Shown here piece by piece: positions 32,109 through 40,873 of a DNA stretch of 64,000 nt. The notes under the pieces were generated by a model. That model worked only from the letters and a program-made list of their open reading frames with translations, ran no database searches and was not told where the DNA came from. The stretch is from an uncultured Acidobacteriota bacterium (GTDB taxonomy: Bacteria; Acidobacteriota; Terriglobia; Terriglobales; Acidobacteriaceae): assembly GCA_903873705.1 (NCBI GenBank), contig CAIQPK010000007.1:1-64000 (forward strand), in the 5' to 3' direction. Positions within the stretch are counted from its first letter, which is position 1, and the number at the start of each line of letters is the position of its first letter. The position numbers were made by a program, and so were the translations under genes.

Positions 32109-32849
32109 TTAGTATGCGCCATCCTGGTTGACCACCGAAAACGTGGTGCGCGAAAGTATCTTCGCATCGTTGGTCAGCGCCCATTCACGGACATAGCGGC
32201 AGTCAAGCTGCACGCGCTCCTCGTAGGTCACTTCGCTGCGCCCGGAAACCTGCCACAGCCCCGTCAGGCCTGGCTTCACCTTGCAGTAGTCGGCAAAGTG
32301 GTCGCCGTACTTTTCCACCTCCGCAGCCACAATCGGCCGCGGTCCCACCAGGCTCATCGTTCCCTGCAGCACATTCCAGAACTGGGGCAGCTCGTCCAGC
32401 GAAAACCGCCGCAGGAAAATTCCCACACGGGTCACCCGCGGGTCATGCCGCAGCTTGTGCGACTCCCGCCACTCCGCTCGTGCTTCGGGATTAGCCGCCA
32501 GGAAGTCCTCCAACACCTGTGCCGAGTCCAGGCACATTGTGCGAAACTTCCACATCGTAAAAAAGGCTCCGTGTTTGCGAATCCGGCGATGCGAAAACAA
32601 AACCGGCCCCGGAGAAGTAAACCGCACCGCCGCAGCTACCGCAAGGAACAGTGGAATCAGTACCGGACCGGCGAGAATCACCAAAACGATATCCATTGAC
32701 CGCTTGATCACGCGGTAACGGAACAAACGCTGAGGCCCGCTCTCGGCGCGCACAGCCGCCAGACTACTGGATACCGCCACGGTTTCAGGATAGGCATAAA
32801 TCCCAGCCACCGTACCCTGTGCCTCCAACGAAGGAAACTCTTCCGGCAT
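32109..32849 (-). CDS. Bacterial sugar transferase (polysaccharide-priming)
   Basis: A 246-residue priming phosphoglycosyltransferase of the WbaP/WcaJ/ExoY class, which loads the first sugar phosphate onto undecaprenyl phosphate. The motif order is RVIKRSMDIVLVILAGPVLIPLFL (membrane helix), SPGPVLFSHRRIRKHGAFFTMWKFRTM, then LRRFSLDELPQFWNVLQGTMSLVGPRP and KVKPGLTGLWQVSGRSEV. Only one membrane segment is visible, so it is the short, one-helix type. The ATG at 32849 with AGGA five bases upstream is preferred; the ORF-track start at 32879 is a TTG. It would initiate the repeat unit of the polysaccharide made by the adjacent cluster. Confidence 0.93.
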   Translation of the reverse strand: MPEEFPSLEAQGTVAGIYAYPETVAVSSSLAAVRAESGPQRLFRYRVIKRSMDIVLVILAGPVLIPLFLAVAAAVRFTSPGPVLFSHRRIRKHGAFFTMWKFRTMCLDSAQVLEDFLAANPEARAEWRESHKLRHDPRVTRVGIFLRRFSLDELPQFWNVLQGTMSLVGPRPIVAAEVEKYGDHFADYCKVKPGLTGLWQVSGRSEVTYEERVQLDCRYVREWALTNDAKILSRTTFSVVNQDGAY

Positions 32850-33241
32850 ACCGGTCCTCGGCTCCGCACTCGCACCCAATACTATTGCGAAATCTGGAGT
32901 TTGCGTTGATCGTGCGTCTGGAGTTTCGGACCAGATTCCCAGCTAAGGAATTCTCACTGCGTGGCCCAACCAACCGTGCTTAAGCGATTGCCTTACAGGA
33001 TGATGCGGGTCTCTGCCGGACCGTTCCATCATCCCAAGTCTGGTCTTGCTCAGAAGTCGTAGCCCGGTGGGCTCTTAGTGGTATATCTAGTGTACCTTCT
33101 CAAACGGTCAAGACGCCCGTAAATATACAATGACATTTTCGACAACTGATTACTTTCAACAACTTAGCGTCTACGCTCGGCCATAACGCCTCACTCTTCA
33201 TCCATCCAGCGCTGCCAGCTTATTTGTCTTATCGTTGTCTG
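32850..33241. promoter_or_regulatory. Divergent control region between sugar transferase and rfbC
   Basis: About 390 bases without a gene. TCTGGAGTTT occurs twice, at 32893 and 32917, 24 bases apart. An AT-rich part from about 33080 to 33170 (TGGTATATCTAGTGTACC and AAATATACAATGACATTTT) is likely to hold promoters. I do not recognise a known riboswitch. Confidence 0.45.
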
Positions 33242-33805
33242 ATGCACATTATCGACACCGGGCTGTGTGGCGTTAAGCGGATTCAGCCAAAACAATTTGG
33301 CGACGCCCGCGGCTGGTTCGCCGAGACCTACAACGCTGATCGCTTCCTGGCCGCTGGTCTCCCCGCCGAATTCGCACAGGATAACCAGAGCTTCTCCTCC
33401 CGTGGCGTACTCCGGGGCTTGCACTACCAGCTCGAACAGCCGCAGGGAAAGCTCGTCCGCGTGCTTTCGGGCCACATCTGGGATGTGGCCGTCGACCTGC
33501 GCCGCGACTCGCCCGACTTCCGCAAGTGGGCCGGTTTCCACCTCAAACCGCCCAGCCCTGACCAGCCGCTGGAAATGCTGTGGATTCCCGAAGGCTTTGC
33601 CCACGGCTTCCTCGTCCTCTCGGAAACCGCCGAAGTCCTCTACAAAGCCACCCGCGGCTACTATCCGGCCGGCGAGCGCTGCATTGTCTGGAACGACCCC
33701 ACGTTGGCCATCGACTGGCCCCTCGATCAGCTCGCCGGCCTCACGCCAGAGGTGTCTGAGAGAGACGCTCGCGGCGCGGCCTTCCTCGCGGCAGAGCTGC
33801 CCTGA
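33242..33805 (+). CDS. rfbC: dTDP-4-dehydrorhamnose 3,5-epimerase
   Basis: A 187-residue cupin-fold epimerase of dTDP-L-rhamnose synthesis, acting in the cytoplasm. Catalytic His is in SRGVLRGLHYQ, the partner Asp in VDLRRDSPDF, and the conserved FAHGFLVLSETAEVLYKATRGYY and CIVWNDPTLAIDWP follow the family pattern. The ATG at 33242 is used because the ORF-track start at 33224 is a TTG without better context; neither has a strong ribosome site. rfbA, rfbB and rfbD are not in the window. It is the only plus-strand gene in this polysaccharide region and is convergent with gmhB with four bases between. Confidence 0.95.
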   Translation: MHIIDTGLCGVKRIQPKQFGDARGWFAETYNADRFLAAGLPAEFAQDNQSFSSRGVLRGLHYQLEQPQGKLVRVLSGHIWDVAVDLRRDSPDFRKWAGFHLKPPSPDQPLEMLWIPEGFAHGFLVLSETAEVLYKATRGYYPAGERCIVWNDPTLAIDWPLDQLAGLTPEVSERDARGAAFLAAELP

Positions 33806-33809
33806 CCCG

Positions 33810-34370
33810 CTAACCCTGCTCGCGCAGCCAGCTTTCCACTTCGGCCAGCGACGCGACCACGCGGTGCTCCCCGGGGCAGGCCCCCGCCTCTGTGCCCTGC
33901 ACAAGAAACGCCTGCCGCAACCCCGCAGCGTTTGCCGCCCCAATATCCGAACAACGGTCGCCGACCATCACCGACGCACTCAAGTCCAGGCCAAACTCCC
34001 GCGCCCCGCGCAACAACATCCCCGGCCCCGGCTTGCGGTCCTCATGCTCCCGCTTGTACTCCCCGATGCCGTGCTCCGGATGATAAGGGCAGCAATACAC
34101 CGCGTCCAGAAGGACACCCTGCCCCGCCAATTCAGCAAGCATCCAGTCGGTAAGGTCGCGGAACTGGTTCATCGTGTAGTACCCCCGAGCAATGCCGCTC
34201 TGGTTCGTCACCACGATGAGCTTATAACCCAGGGACGCCGCCGTCCTGCAGAGTGGCACAATCCCGTCGACCCAGCGAACTTCCTCGCTGCGGTGCAGAT
34301 ACCCCACCTCATGATTCACCACACCATCGCGATCCAGGAACAATGCGCGACCGTTAGCGTGTACCGTCAT
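33810..34370 (-). CDS. gmhB: Heptose bisphosphate phosphatase-like HAD protein
   Basis: A 186-residue HAD-IIIA phosphatase. HAD motif 1 is ALFLDRDGVVNHEVGYL, motif 2 is LIVVTNQSGIARGY and the late motif reads VMVGDRCSDIGAANAAG. A Cys/His cluster (YCCPYHPEHG) marks the zinc loop of D,D-heptose 1,7-bisphosphate 7-phosphatases (GmhB). It provides ADP-heptose precursors for LPS-like structures or a histidinol-phosphatase-like role. Start 34370 overlaps the GT9 stop by four bases (ATGA); the ORF-track start at 34622 runs through the GT9 gene. Last gene of the operon. Confidence 0.9.
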   Translation of the reverse strand: MTVHANGRALFLDRDGVVNHEVGYLHRSEEVRWVDGIVPLCRTAASLGYKLIVVTNQSGIARGYYTMNQFRDLTDWMLAELAGQGVLLDAVYCCPYHPEHGIGEYKREHEDRKPGPGMLLRGAREFGLDLSASVMVGDRCSDIGAANAAGLRQAFLVQGTEAGACPGEHRVVASLAEVESWLREQG

Positions 34371-35446
34371 GCCCGGGCCACCTGAATTTGAGCAAGCGGA
34401 GTATGTGATGGCAACACCACCCGAGGCAACAACTGCCGCCCTTCGCTTCGCGCTGTAAGTAGAGTCTCCGTTTCCACTACCACCATCGTCGGCGTCACTT
34501 GCTGCATGCACAGGTTGTTGCTGCACGGCGCGTAATTCCGGCCATCGTAACAAGGACGGCAGGCGAACCCTTCCCCTCCCCACAGTCCGACCACGTTGGC
34601 GCGTTGCGGTAGCCTTCCCCACGGGTCGGTCGGTCCGAAGATCGCAACGATGGCCGTACTCGTTAACCCAGCCAGATGCAGGGGTCCGGTGTCGTGGGTC
34701 AGTGTGACCGCAGCGCTATCGAGCAAAGCCAGCGTGTCTGCCAGCGCGAGCGTGCCGATTAAGTCCCCGACCGCCAGGCCGCTGAAAGCAGGCCGCACCC
34801 AAACATCGTCTGGCCCACCGGCAAGCACAACCTCGTGTCCCGCATCGAGCAGCGTGGCAGCAACCGCAGCATAGCTTTCGACCGGCCAGCGCCGCAGCGC
34901 ATCATCGCGAAGCATATTGCGAGCGCCGCCAGGAACCAGCACGATCCTGGCCTTTCCAGAAACCGGAGGAAGCGGAGAGGCAGGCAGAGATGGCGGCGGT
35001 AACGGCGCAAGTTGCGCCGGCGTCACATCATCGGGGCGGCCGCTGACTATGCGGGCGTACTCGTCGGTGTGATGGCGGCCGGGCAGTAGGGTCTTGGCGC
35101 GGTCCAGGCGAGACAGCATCACCTTACGCGTGGCGCGCACGGGCAGCGTCAGCAGCCGGTAGCGGCCATCGTAGTAAAGCGTAGCGCACACATCGTAATG
35201 CTTTCCTGCGAGCACACCCCACAGCGCCACCACAGCCTGTGAGCGACTGAAGATGCTGCCGTGCAACAGCGCACGGTCGTCCACCGGGATCACATTGATC
35301 CACGGATAGAGCCGGAGAACAGGCTCCGCCGCCCGCCCACACACCCAGTTCACGCAATATCCCGCGCGGTACATTTCATGTGCGGCCGGTAAGGCCATCA
35401 CGCAGTCGCCGATAGCGCCGAATTTGAGGATGAGGACGGAAGGCAT
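34367..35446 (-). CDS. Glycosyltransferase family 9 (heptosyltransferase-like)
   Basis: A 359-residue GT-B transferase of family 9. The N-terminus LILKFGAIGDCVMALPAAHEMYR and the C-terminal LTHDTGPLHLAGLTSTAIVAIFGPTDPWGR are the family signatures, and IVLVPGGARNM corresponds to the nucleotide-sugar loop. These enzymes transfer heptose from ADP-heptose, fitting the gmhB gene that overlaps its end. There are several Cys residues near the end (CRPCYDGRNYAPCSNNLCM) that look like a metal site; a similar Cys motif is known in some family members. 47 bases separate it from the GT2 gene. Confidence 0.9.
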   Translation of the reverse strand: MPSVLILKFGAIGDCVMALPAAHEMYRAGYCVNWVCGRAAEPVLRLYPWINVIPVDDRALLHGSIFSRSQAVVALWGVLAGKHYDVCATLYYDGRYRLLTLPVRATRKVMLSRLDRAKTLLPGRHHTDEYARIVSGRPDDVTPAQLAPLPPPSLPASPLPPVSGKARIVLVPGGARNMLRDDALRRWPVESYAAVAATLLDAGHEVVLAGGPDDVWVRPAFSGLAVGDLIGTLALADTLALLDSAAVTLTHDTGPLHLAGLTSTAIVAIFGPTDPWGRLPQRANVVGLWGGEGFACRPCYDGRNYAPCSNNLCMQQVTPTMVVVETETLLTARSEGRQLLPRVVLPSHTPLAQIQVARA

Positions 35447-35493
35447 GAACGTATGGCGATGCCATTACAGTCTAGACGCACGCAATAACAGTC

Positions 35494-36390
35494 CTAAAGT
35501 TGCTGGCTGAACGGTACGCCTTTCTCCCGTCGATAGATACGTGTTCCCCGCCAGACGCCAGCCAGGTTTCCCCAGCGTCCGCGAAGCAAGCGGCTAAATG
35601 ATCGCAGACCGAGATACAGCGTCATGGAAACACCCGGGTACGGCGCATGGCGCTCCAGCAACCGCAATGTTGAGGTTGTGGCTAGTTGGTCGATCAATGG
35701 GCTGCGCTTAGGGCTGCTGGCACCTTCTCTGTGCCGTATGGCCGTCCCTTCGCACATCACCAGCGCGTAGCCCGCCTGCCGCACTCTCAGGCAGAAGTCG
35801 GAGTCATCGCAGTACATGAAGAACCCTTCATACAGCAGTCCAACGGCTTCGCAGACGCGCCGAGGGATCAGCATGCTCGCGCCAGTAAAGTAAGTGTCAG
35901 GCGCTGCAAAGGACGCCGGAGCCGTAAAGTGCGTCGTGTAGGCCGTGGTCAAATTTATCCTGCCGCCGCCCCACGCCTGCACCTGCCCCGCATCATGCAT
36001 GTAATACAACACTGCCCCGATCACGCCCGCCTCCGGATGATCGAGCGCCGTCCGCACCAGCAGGCGGGCTGTATCAGGCGGAGCGACGGTGTCGTTGTTC
36101 AGCAGCCAGATAAAATCTGCGCCGTTCTTATACGCAACCCGCGTACCCGCGTTGCAGCCCCCCGGAAAGCCAAGGTTTTGCCCGGTCTCAATCAGCGTCG
36201 CCCACGGATGGGCGGCGCGGATCTGTGCGACCGACTCGTTAGCCGATCCGTTATCCACCACAACCACGGTCAAATTCGGATAGTCCTGAACACGCAATGC
36301 GTCCAGGCAGGCTATCGTATCCTGCCATCCATTCCAATTCACGATGACGCAGTAAACCGAAGGAGTATCGCTATGGTCCGGCGATATCAA
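35494..36390 (-). CDS. Glycosyltransferase family 2
   Basis: A 298-residue GT-A transferase. The nucleotide-sugar fold is visible: VYCVIVNWNGWQDTIACLDAL, VVVVDNGSANES, NLGFPGGCNAGTR, FIWLLNNDTVAPPD and later FMYCDDSDFCLR. This pattern (VNWN and NNDT) is that of rhamnosyltransferase-type enzymes, consistent with rfbC nearby. It starts with TTG at 36390, overlapping the FkbH-like stop (TTGA), with GGGGAG seven bases upstream, so it is coupled to that gene. No membrane helix is predicted. Confidence 0.9.
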   Translation of the reverse strand: MISPDHSDTPSVYCVIVNWNGWQDTIACLDALRVQDYPNLTVVVVDNGSANESVAQIRAAHPWATLIETGQNLGFPGGCNAGTRVAYKNGADFIWLLNNDTVAPPDTARLLVRTALDHPEAGVIGAVLYYMHDAGQVQAWGGGRINLTTAYTTHFTAPASFAAPDTYFTGASMLIPRRVCEAVGLLYEGFFMYCDDSDFCLRVRQAGYALVMCEGTAIRHREGASSPKRSPLIDQLATTSTLRLLERHAPYPGVSMTLYLGLRSFSRLLRGRWGNLAGVWRGTRIYRREKGVPFSQQL

Positions 36391-38294
36391 GGTTCGCTCC
36401 CCACCTCATCGCTCGCCCTAAGCCTCATCGTTATCTCTGTGCTGCGCGGGAGGAAAGAGGCAACCGACATCGTCCACGGAATGCTTCCGTCAGCAGCCGT
36501 ATCCCCTGCGCTGAAGCCGAAGCGGCCAAGCAGATCACGCATCATTCCATTCTTTGGCGTAGGGCGATAGATAGCCGTGATGCGCTGCACACCGGCCTTC
36601 TGAGCCGCCTCACCGAGCAGGTTGAATAGCTCGTCCTCAAGCCGCCGTCCCAGCACACGGCAACTCATCAACAGCAGCGTCAGCGCGCACTCGTCGCCAC
36701 ACACTCGCGCCGCCATTAGCGCCACCACGCCGTTGTCGCCAAAGCGATCGCATAACCGAATCTGCCAGGTGCGCATGCAGGCATCGGCCATCCACCCGCG
36801 GACCTCATCGTCAGAAACCCGCGGTGTCGTCAGGTTGAACTGGTTAGTCTTGTTGATCAGCTGCACGACGCGCTTGAGGCCACTCTCGTCAAAGGGCTGG
36901 GCACTGGCAAGCATTTTCAGGCTCGCAAGATAGCCGTGCACGTCCGTCGCGCTTCCGCCAAATGACTCCCGCAGCACATGGCGTGCGGCATTGGCCCGGT
37001 ATTGGTCCGCTCGCTCGAGATCTTCAGCAGTGCAACAGACCGCTTCAAAATAGCCGGCACGCGCAAGGCAACGGACGAACTCGGCCGGATCTTCCGGCAT
37101 CTCGGGTACTGCCACCTCCGGAAGCTCCTGGCGAATGAGCGCGCGCTCCGCGGGGTTATCGTCAACAAATACGAGAGAATCCAGCCCCAGGTTCAGCGTC
37201 CCAGCGATCATCCTCAGGTTCGCTGCTTTGTCCTGCCAGTTCGCGACAAAGCACGCGATGTCCTGTTCCCGCAGCACCATCGCTTCATGCTCACGAAAGG
37301 GCGCGCGCGCGTTCACGTCATCGTTTTTTGAGCACACAGCAATAGCGATGCCACGCTCCTTTAATTCCAGGCAATAGCGTTGAAAATCACAGAAGGCCTC
37401 ACCCACTGCACTCCCCTCGCCCAGCTGCAGACCACCCACTCCGTCGTCGCCCACCACGCCGCCCCATAACGTGTTGTCCAGATCGAGCACCAGGCACTTG
37501 GCCGAGCGACCGCGCAGTGCCGCCACAATCCGCCCTAGGTAATCGCCCCACACCGGCGCCGCCGACGGGTGAATTTCCTGCTTGGCCAGGTACCACAGCG
37601 CGGGGTCGTGGAGTGCATCCACGCCATAACTGTTCGCCAGAGCATCGGCGTCCAGCAACGCCACGCCCTGTTTGTCTGCCGCTGTAGGCAGCGCAACATT
37701 GATTTGCCGCAAACGGCTGGCCGGCGATCCTGCACCGCGATGCTCGTTCGACCCAAATACCCTTTCAAGTACCGGCAGCGCGGTTTGCTGGATGATGCTG
37801 GCCGAAAAATGTTCACGACACAGCCGCCAGCAGGTCGAAAGGTGATCGAGCGCGTCATCAGGGCCGTTACACGCCAGATTGGCGAGTTCCCGGGCGTCGA
37901 GCAGGAAGCAGCATACCTGGGGCTGAAAGCGCCGCAGGCCAGATGCTTCGTCCAACAACTCCTGCATGTACTGGCCATACGCCGTGACATAAATCTCCAG
38001 CCTCATCCCACGCCGCAACCCCGCCATCCGCAGCGACGGAATCAGGTGTTGCACCGTGCTCGAAGCTGCAAGGGCCACCCGGACTGAAAGCAGGTGTCCT
38101 GGAACGGCCAATCGTCCAGCCAGGTTCTCAACCAGCCGATCAAGCCGCCGCGTCTGCGCGAAGTTGAGGTTGGTTCGGGCCAGAACCTCTGCGTCGCGCC
38201 ATGCCTCATCGCCATTTCCCAATGCCTTTAATGCAGCCAGACGAGCGTCCGCGCCAGCGTCGGTCGCCAACCATGCCAGCACCGGTGCTGTCAC
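36387..38294 (-). CDS. FkbH-like HAD-IIIC family protein
   Basis: A 635-residue multidomain protein. The N-terminal 230 residues form an FkbH-like region (VRVALAASSTVQHLIPSLRMAGLRRGMRLEIYVTAYGQYMQELLDE). The HAD-IIIC phosphatase core is at about 265-410, with motif 1 KCLVLDLDNTLWGGVVGDDG, then IAIAVCSKNDDVNARAPF and LVFVDDNPAERALIRQELP. The last 150 residues look like a GNAT-type acyltransferase (NKTNQFNLTTPRVSDDEVRGWM, RFGDNGVVALMAARV). In polyketide pathways FkbH converts 1,3-bisphosphoglycerate to glyceryl-ACP. Start is GTG at 38294, overlapping the ligase stop. No acyl carrier protein gene is adjacent, so the glyceryl or acyl acceptor here may be different. Confidence 0.88.
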   Translation of the reverse strand: MTAPVLAWLATDAGADARLAALKALGNGDEAWRDAEVLARTNLNFAQTRRLDRLVENLAGRLAVPGHLLSVRVALAASSTVQHLIPSLRMAGLRRGMRLEIYVTAYGQYMQELLDEASGLRRFQPQVCCFLLDARELANLACNGPDDALDHLSTCWRLCREHFSASIIQQTALPVLERVFGSNEHRGAGSPASRLRQINVALPTAADKQGVALLDADALANSYGVDALHDPALWYLAKQEIHPSAAPVWGDYLGRIVAALRGRSAKCLVLDLDNTLWGGVVGDDGVGGLQLGEGSAVGEAFCDFQRYCLELKERGIAIAVCSKNDDVNARAPFREHEAMVLREQDIACFVANWQDKAANLRMIAGTLNLGLDSLVFVDDNPAERALIRQELPEVAVPEMPEDPAEFVRCLARAGYFEAVCCTAEDLERADQYRANAARHVLRESFGGSATDVHGYLASLKMLASAQPFDESGLKRVVQLINKTNQFNLTTPRVSDDEVRGWMADACMRTWQIRLCDRFGDNGVVALMAARVCGDECALTLLLMSCRVLGRRLEDELFNLLGEAAQKAGVQRITAIYRPTPKNGMMRDLLGRFGFSAGDTAADGSIPWTMSVASFLPRSTEITMRLRASDEVGSEP

Positions 38295-39643
38295 AGAGTC
38301 GCCTCAATCCTTCGCGAAAGAGGAACGACTGGAAGCTCCGAAGTGAGGGACGGTTGGTCGGGACAATACGCCAGGCCAAGCGCCAGCGCAGTAGCTATCC
38401 ACGGGTACGTCAAATTAAGCTGTCCACCGAAGATATGAACGATGGGTTGCCATAGCGCCACACTCAACGCATAAAAGGGAACACGCCGACGGCGAAGGTA
38501 TCCTGCAGGTAGGAAAAGACAGATCAACAGGAGAGCGATCAGCGGCAGACCAAGATCGGCCGCCGTCCCCAACAGCCCGAGCCCCGGCTCGTCGGCTAAC
38601 GGCACGAACTGCGATGCCCCGCGATACTCCGGGCTGTTACGCAGGATGCCGTAGTTGCCCCAGCCGATCCCCGTAAGAGGATGTGCCGCAATCATACGTG
38701 GCACTATAAAGCCGCCCGCAACCCTGCCATACACAAAGTTAGCATCGGTCCTGCGCATACGAGAGGCGCGCTCGTACGCCGCACTCTGCGTGCGGTACAG
38801 AACGATAAGCCTCGCCACACCAGTCGCTTGAAAAATGATGACGGCGATCACCCCGGCTCCGAGCAACATCGCCAGTTTCCGAGAAAGGCTACCCATCAGG
38901 AAAATTCCCATCACACTGAAGAACAGGATCGCACCGTACGCCGCTTTCGACTGGGACATCACCAGGGAAATGGTCAGCAGGCCGAACGCCCCGATCATCT
39001 TCGGTCCGCGCTCCCAATGCTTGCGATACAACGCGATACCCACCAGGATGAGGCTCACAACATACAGCCCATAAGGACCGCCTTCGTTGTAAAACCCCCG
39101 GAAACGGTGCGAATCCGAGTAGACGCCAAGCGACACGATGCCGGCAACGTCCAGCGGGTAAGAAAGCACTGAATAAAGCCCGCTGGCCACGCCCACCCAG
39201 AAGTAAACACGCATAGCGAACCGCAGCCAGTAGGCGTCCTGCCGAAACAGGTTGGCCAGGTAAAGCATCATGCTCACATTTCCCATCAACTCGATCGCTC
39301 GTGCCAGGCTCACAACCACCGGGCGCCTGAGTGGGGTGAGATCGTCACCCACATAAAAATCGAATCGCAGCGAGGCCACTGCCAGCGCCAGCGCGGCCAA
39401 GACAAACAGCGCATAAAGAGCACCGATCCGGAGATAGGGACGAAACCACGTCGCCTGGTATCCTCGCCGGACGAACGCAATAACCATGCTAAGCATCAAT
39501 CCAAGATTGATGACTTCCAGATACTGGACCTGCCCGATCTTGAGCAGGATCGTCGACGCCAGTGCGGCGAAGGCGAACACCAGAATGCGCTGGCCAAACG
39601 GATGCGAATCAGGCGAGAAAGTTGGAAGCGCTCGAGACGCCAC
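38291..39643 (-). CDS. O-antigen polymerase / ligase-like membrane protein
   Basis: A 450-residue polytopic protein with about eleven to twelve hydrophobic segments. It has the Wzy_C-type large periplasmic loop between about residues 275 and 345 (GYGRVAGGFIVPRMIAAHPLTGIGWGNYGIL), including the typical HPLTGIGWGNYG. It polymerises or ligates lipid-linked repeat units at the periplasmic face. The start is GTG at 39643, three bases after the stop of the chain-length gene, and its end overlaps the FkbH-like start (GTGA). Whether it is the Wzy polymerase or the WaaL ligase cannot be decided from sequence alone; beside a Wza and a Wzz it is more likely the polymerase. Confidence 0.85.
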   Translation of the reverse strand: MASRALPTFSPDSHPFGQRILVFAFAALASTILLKIGQVQYLEVINLGLMLSMVIAFVRRGYQATWFRPYLRIGALYALFVLAALALAVASLRFDFYVGDDLTPLRRPVVVSLARAIELMGNVSMMLYLANLFRQDAYWLRFAMRVYFWVGVASGLYSVLSYPLDVAGIVSLGVYSDSHRFRGFYNEGGPYGLYVVSLILVGIALYRKHWERGPKMIGAFGLLTISLVMSQSKAAYGAILFFSVMGIFLMGSLSRKLAMLLGAGVIAVIIFQATGVARLIVLYRTQSAAYERASRMRRTDANFVYGRVAGGFIVPRMIAAHPLTGIGWGNYGILRNSPEYRGASQFVPLADEPGLGLLGTAADLGLPLIALLLICLFLPAGYLRRRRVPFYALSVALWQPIVHIFGGQLNLTYPWIATALALGLAYCPDQPSLTSELPVVPLSRRIEATL

Positions 39644-39646
39644 AGG

Positions 39647-40873
39647 TCACCTCGGCTCGGCCGGCAGTGGCTTCCGGACAGCTGCGACAAATTTCCGCAC
39701 CAGGCCCGCAGTCAGGATGTAAAGCACGCCGAAGAGAAATCCCAGCACCACGCCTACAATCACGATGATCTTGCGTGGCGGTCCAGCCTTGCGATTGGGA
39801 ACAAGCGCCCGATCGATGATCTGCAGCTGCGGCCCGGGATCGAGCGACGACAAACGCGCCTTCTCGTACTGCTGAACCAGCGCGTCGTACACCGCTTGCC
39901 GAAGCTGTACCTCGTGCTGCTTCTGCTGCGACTCCAGCGTGAACTCCGGCAAGCGCCCCTGTGGCGTCAAACCCGTCCGCGATCCCCGAGGCGCATCGCT
40001 GGCCTGCTGCCGGGCCAGTTGGCTGCGCAGTTGCGCAATCTGCGAGCGCAGTTGAACAACGGTCGGATTCTCTTCGGTCTCAGCCACCCGTAAACCCGCC
40101 AGCCGAGTTTCAGCCTGGTTGATTTCAAACTGCAATTGCGCCGTCGCACTAATGCCGGCCTGCGCCTCGCCCGCGGGCAGAACGATACCCGTGCGCTCCT
40201 GGGTGTTCCTCAGCTCAACTTCCGCATCGGACAGGGCTTTCTTCTGTTCCCGCAATTGCTCGTCGAAAAAGGACCGGCGATGGGACGATGCCGAAGCTAC
40301 CATCTGTCCGTTCAGGTCATACAAACCTTCAAGATAGGCATTGGCAATGTCGGACGCCAACTTACCCGTCTTAGCATCGACCTGCACAATGATGAGCGAA
40401 TTCTTATTGACACTGAAACGCGACGCACTGCTCAGTACCACCCTTGCCGCGTCCTCGTCCTTGACCTGAAACTGCGAGACGAGCCCCAGCTTATCAATCA
40501 CTTCGTCGGCCACCGTTCGGCTTCCCAACATGCCGAGATAGGTGTCGCTCAGATCGTCACCCGCCAGGGAAATCATGGTTGGGGTCACTGAAGTGGACGG
40601 ATCGTTCTTGGGCGGCAGAAATACTGCCTGCGCTGAATAGTAGGGCTTCCAAACAAGAACCAGCAGTAAGCTCAGCAGCAGCCCGACGGCACTGGAAATC
40701 AGAAGCGTACGTCTGCCATCCAGAACCCGCCGAACCACCGGTGCAAGATTCCAGCTAACCTCGGCATCGTCAACCTCGCGAGCAGCGTCCAGCATCGGTG
40801 CATGAACTCCGTGTGGTACTGCCGCCTTTGTAGACTGCTCTTGAATCGGTTCGTCTGGCATCGGCAACCTCAT
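39647..40873 (-). CDS. Polysaccharide chain-length determinant (Wzz/GNVR type)
   Basis: A 408-residue polysaccharide co-polymerase. Helix 1 at about 57-75 (LISSAVGLLLSLLLVLVW) and helix 2 at about 370-392 (IIVIVGVVLGFLFGVLYILTAGL) bracket a periplasmic coiled-coil (REQKKALSDAEVELRNTQE, LRSQIAQLRSQLARQQ) and the GNVR-like KAGPPRKIIVI. There is no Walker motif, so no tyrosine kinase is attached. It controls the length of the polymer made by the adjacent polymerase. It overlaps the export protein by four bases (ATGA) and is followed by the polymerase with three bases between. Confidence 0.92.
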   Translation of the reverse strand: MRLPMPDEPIQEQSTKAAVPHGVHAPMLDAAREVDDAEVSWNLAPVVRRVLDGRRTLLISSAVGLLLSLLLVLVWKPYYSAQAVFLPPKNDPSTSVTPTMISLAGDDLSDTYLGMLGSRTVADEVIDKLGLVSQFQVKDEDAARVVLSSASRFSVNKNSLIIVQVDAKTGKLASDIANAYLEGLYDLNGQMVASASSHRRSFFDEQLREQKKALSDAEVELRNTQERTGIVLPAGEAQAGISATAQLQFEINQAETRLAGLRVAETEENPTVVQLRSQIAQLRSQLARQQASDAPRGSRTGLTPQGRLPEFTLESQQKQHEVQLRQAVYDALVQQYEKARLSSLDPGPQLQIIDRALVPNRKAGPPRKIIVIVGVVLGFLFGVLYILTAGLVRKFVAAVRKPLPAEPR

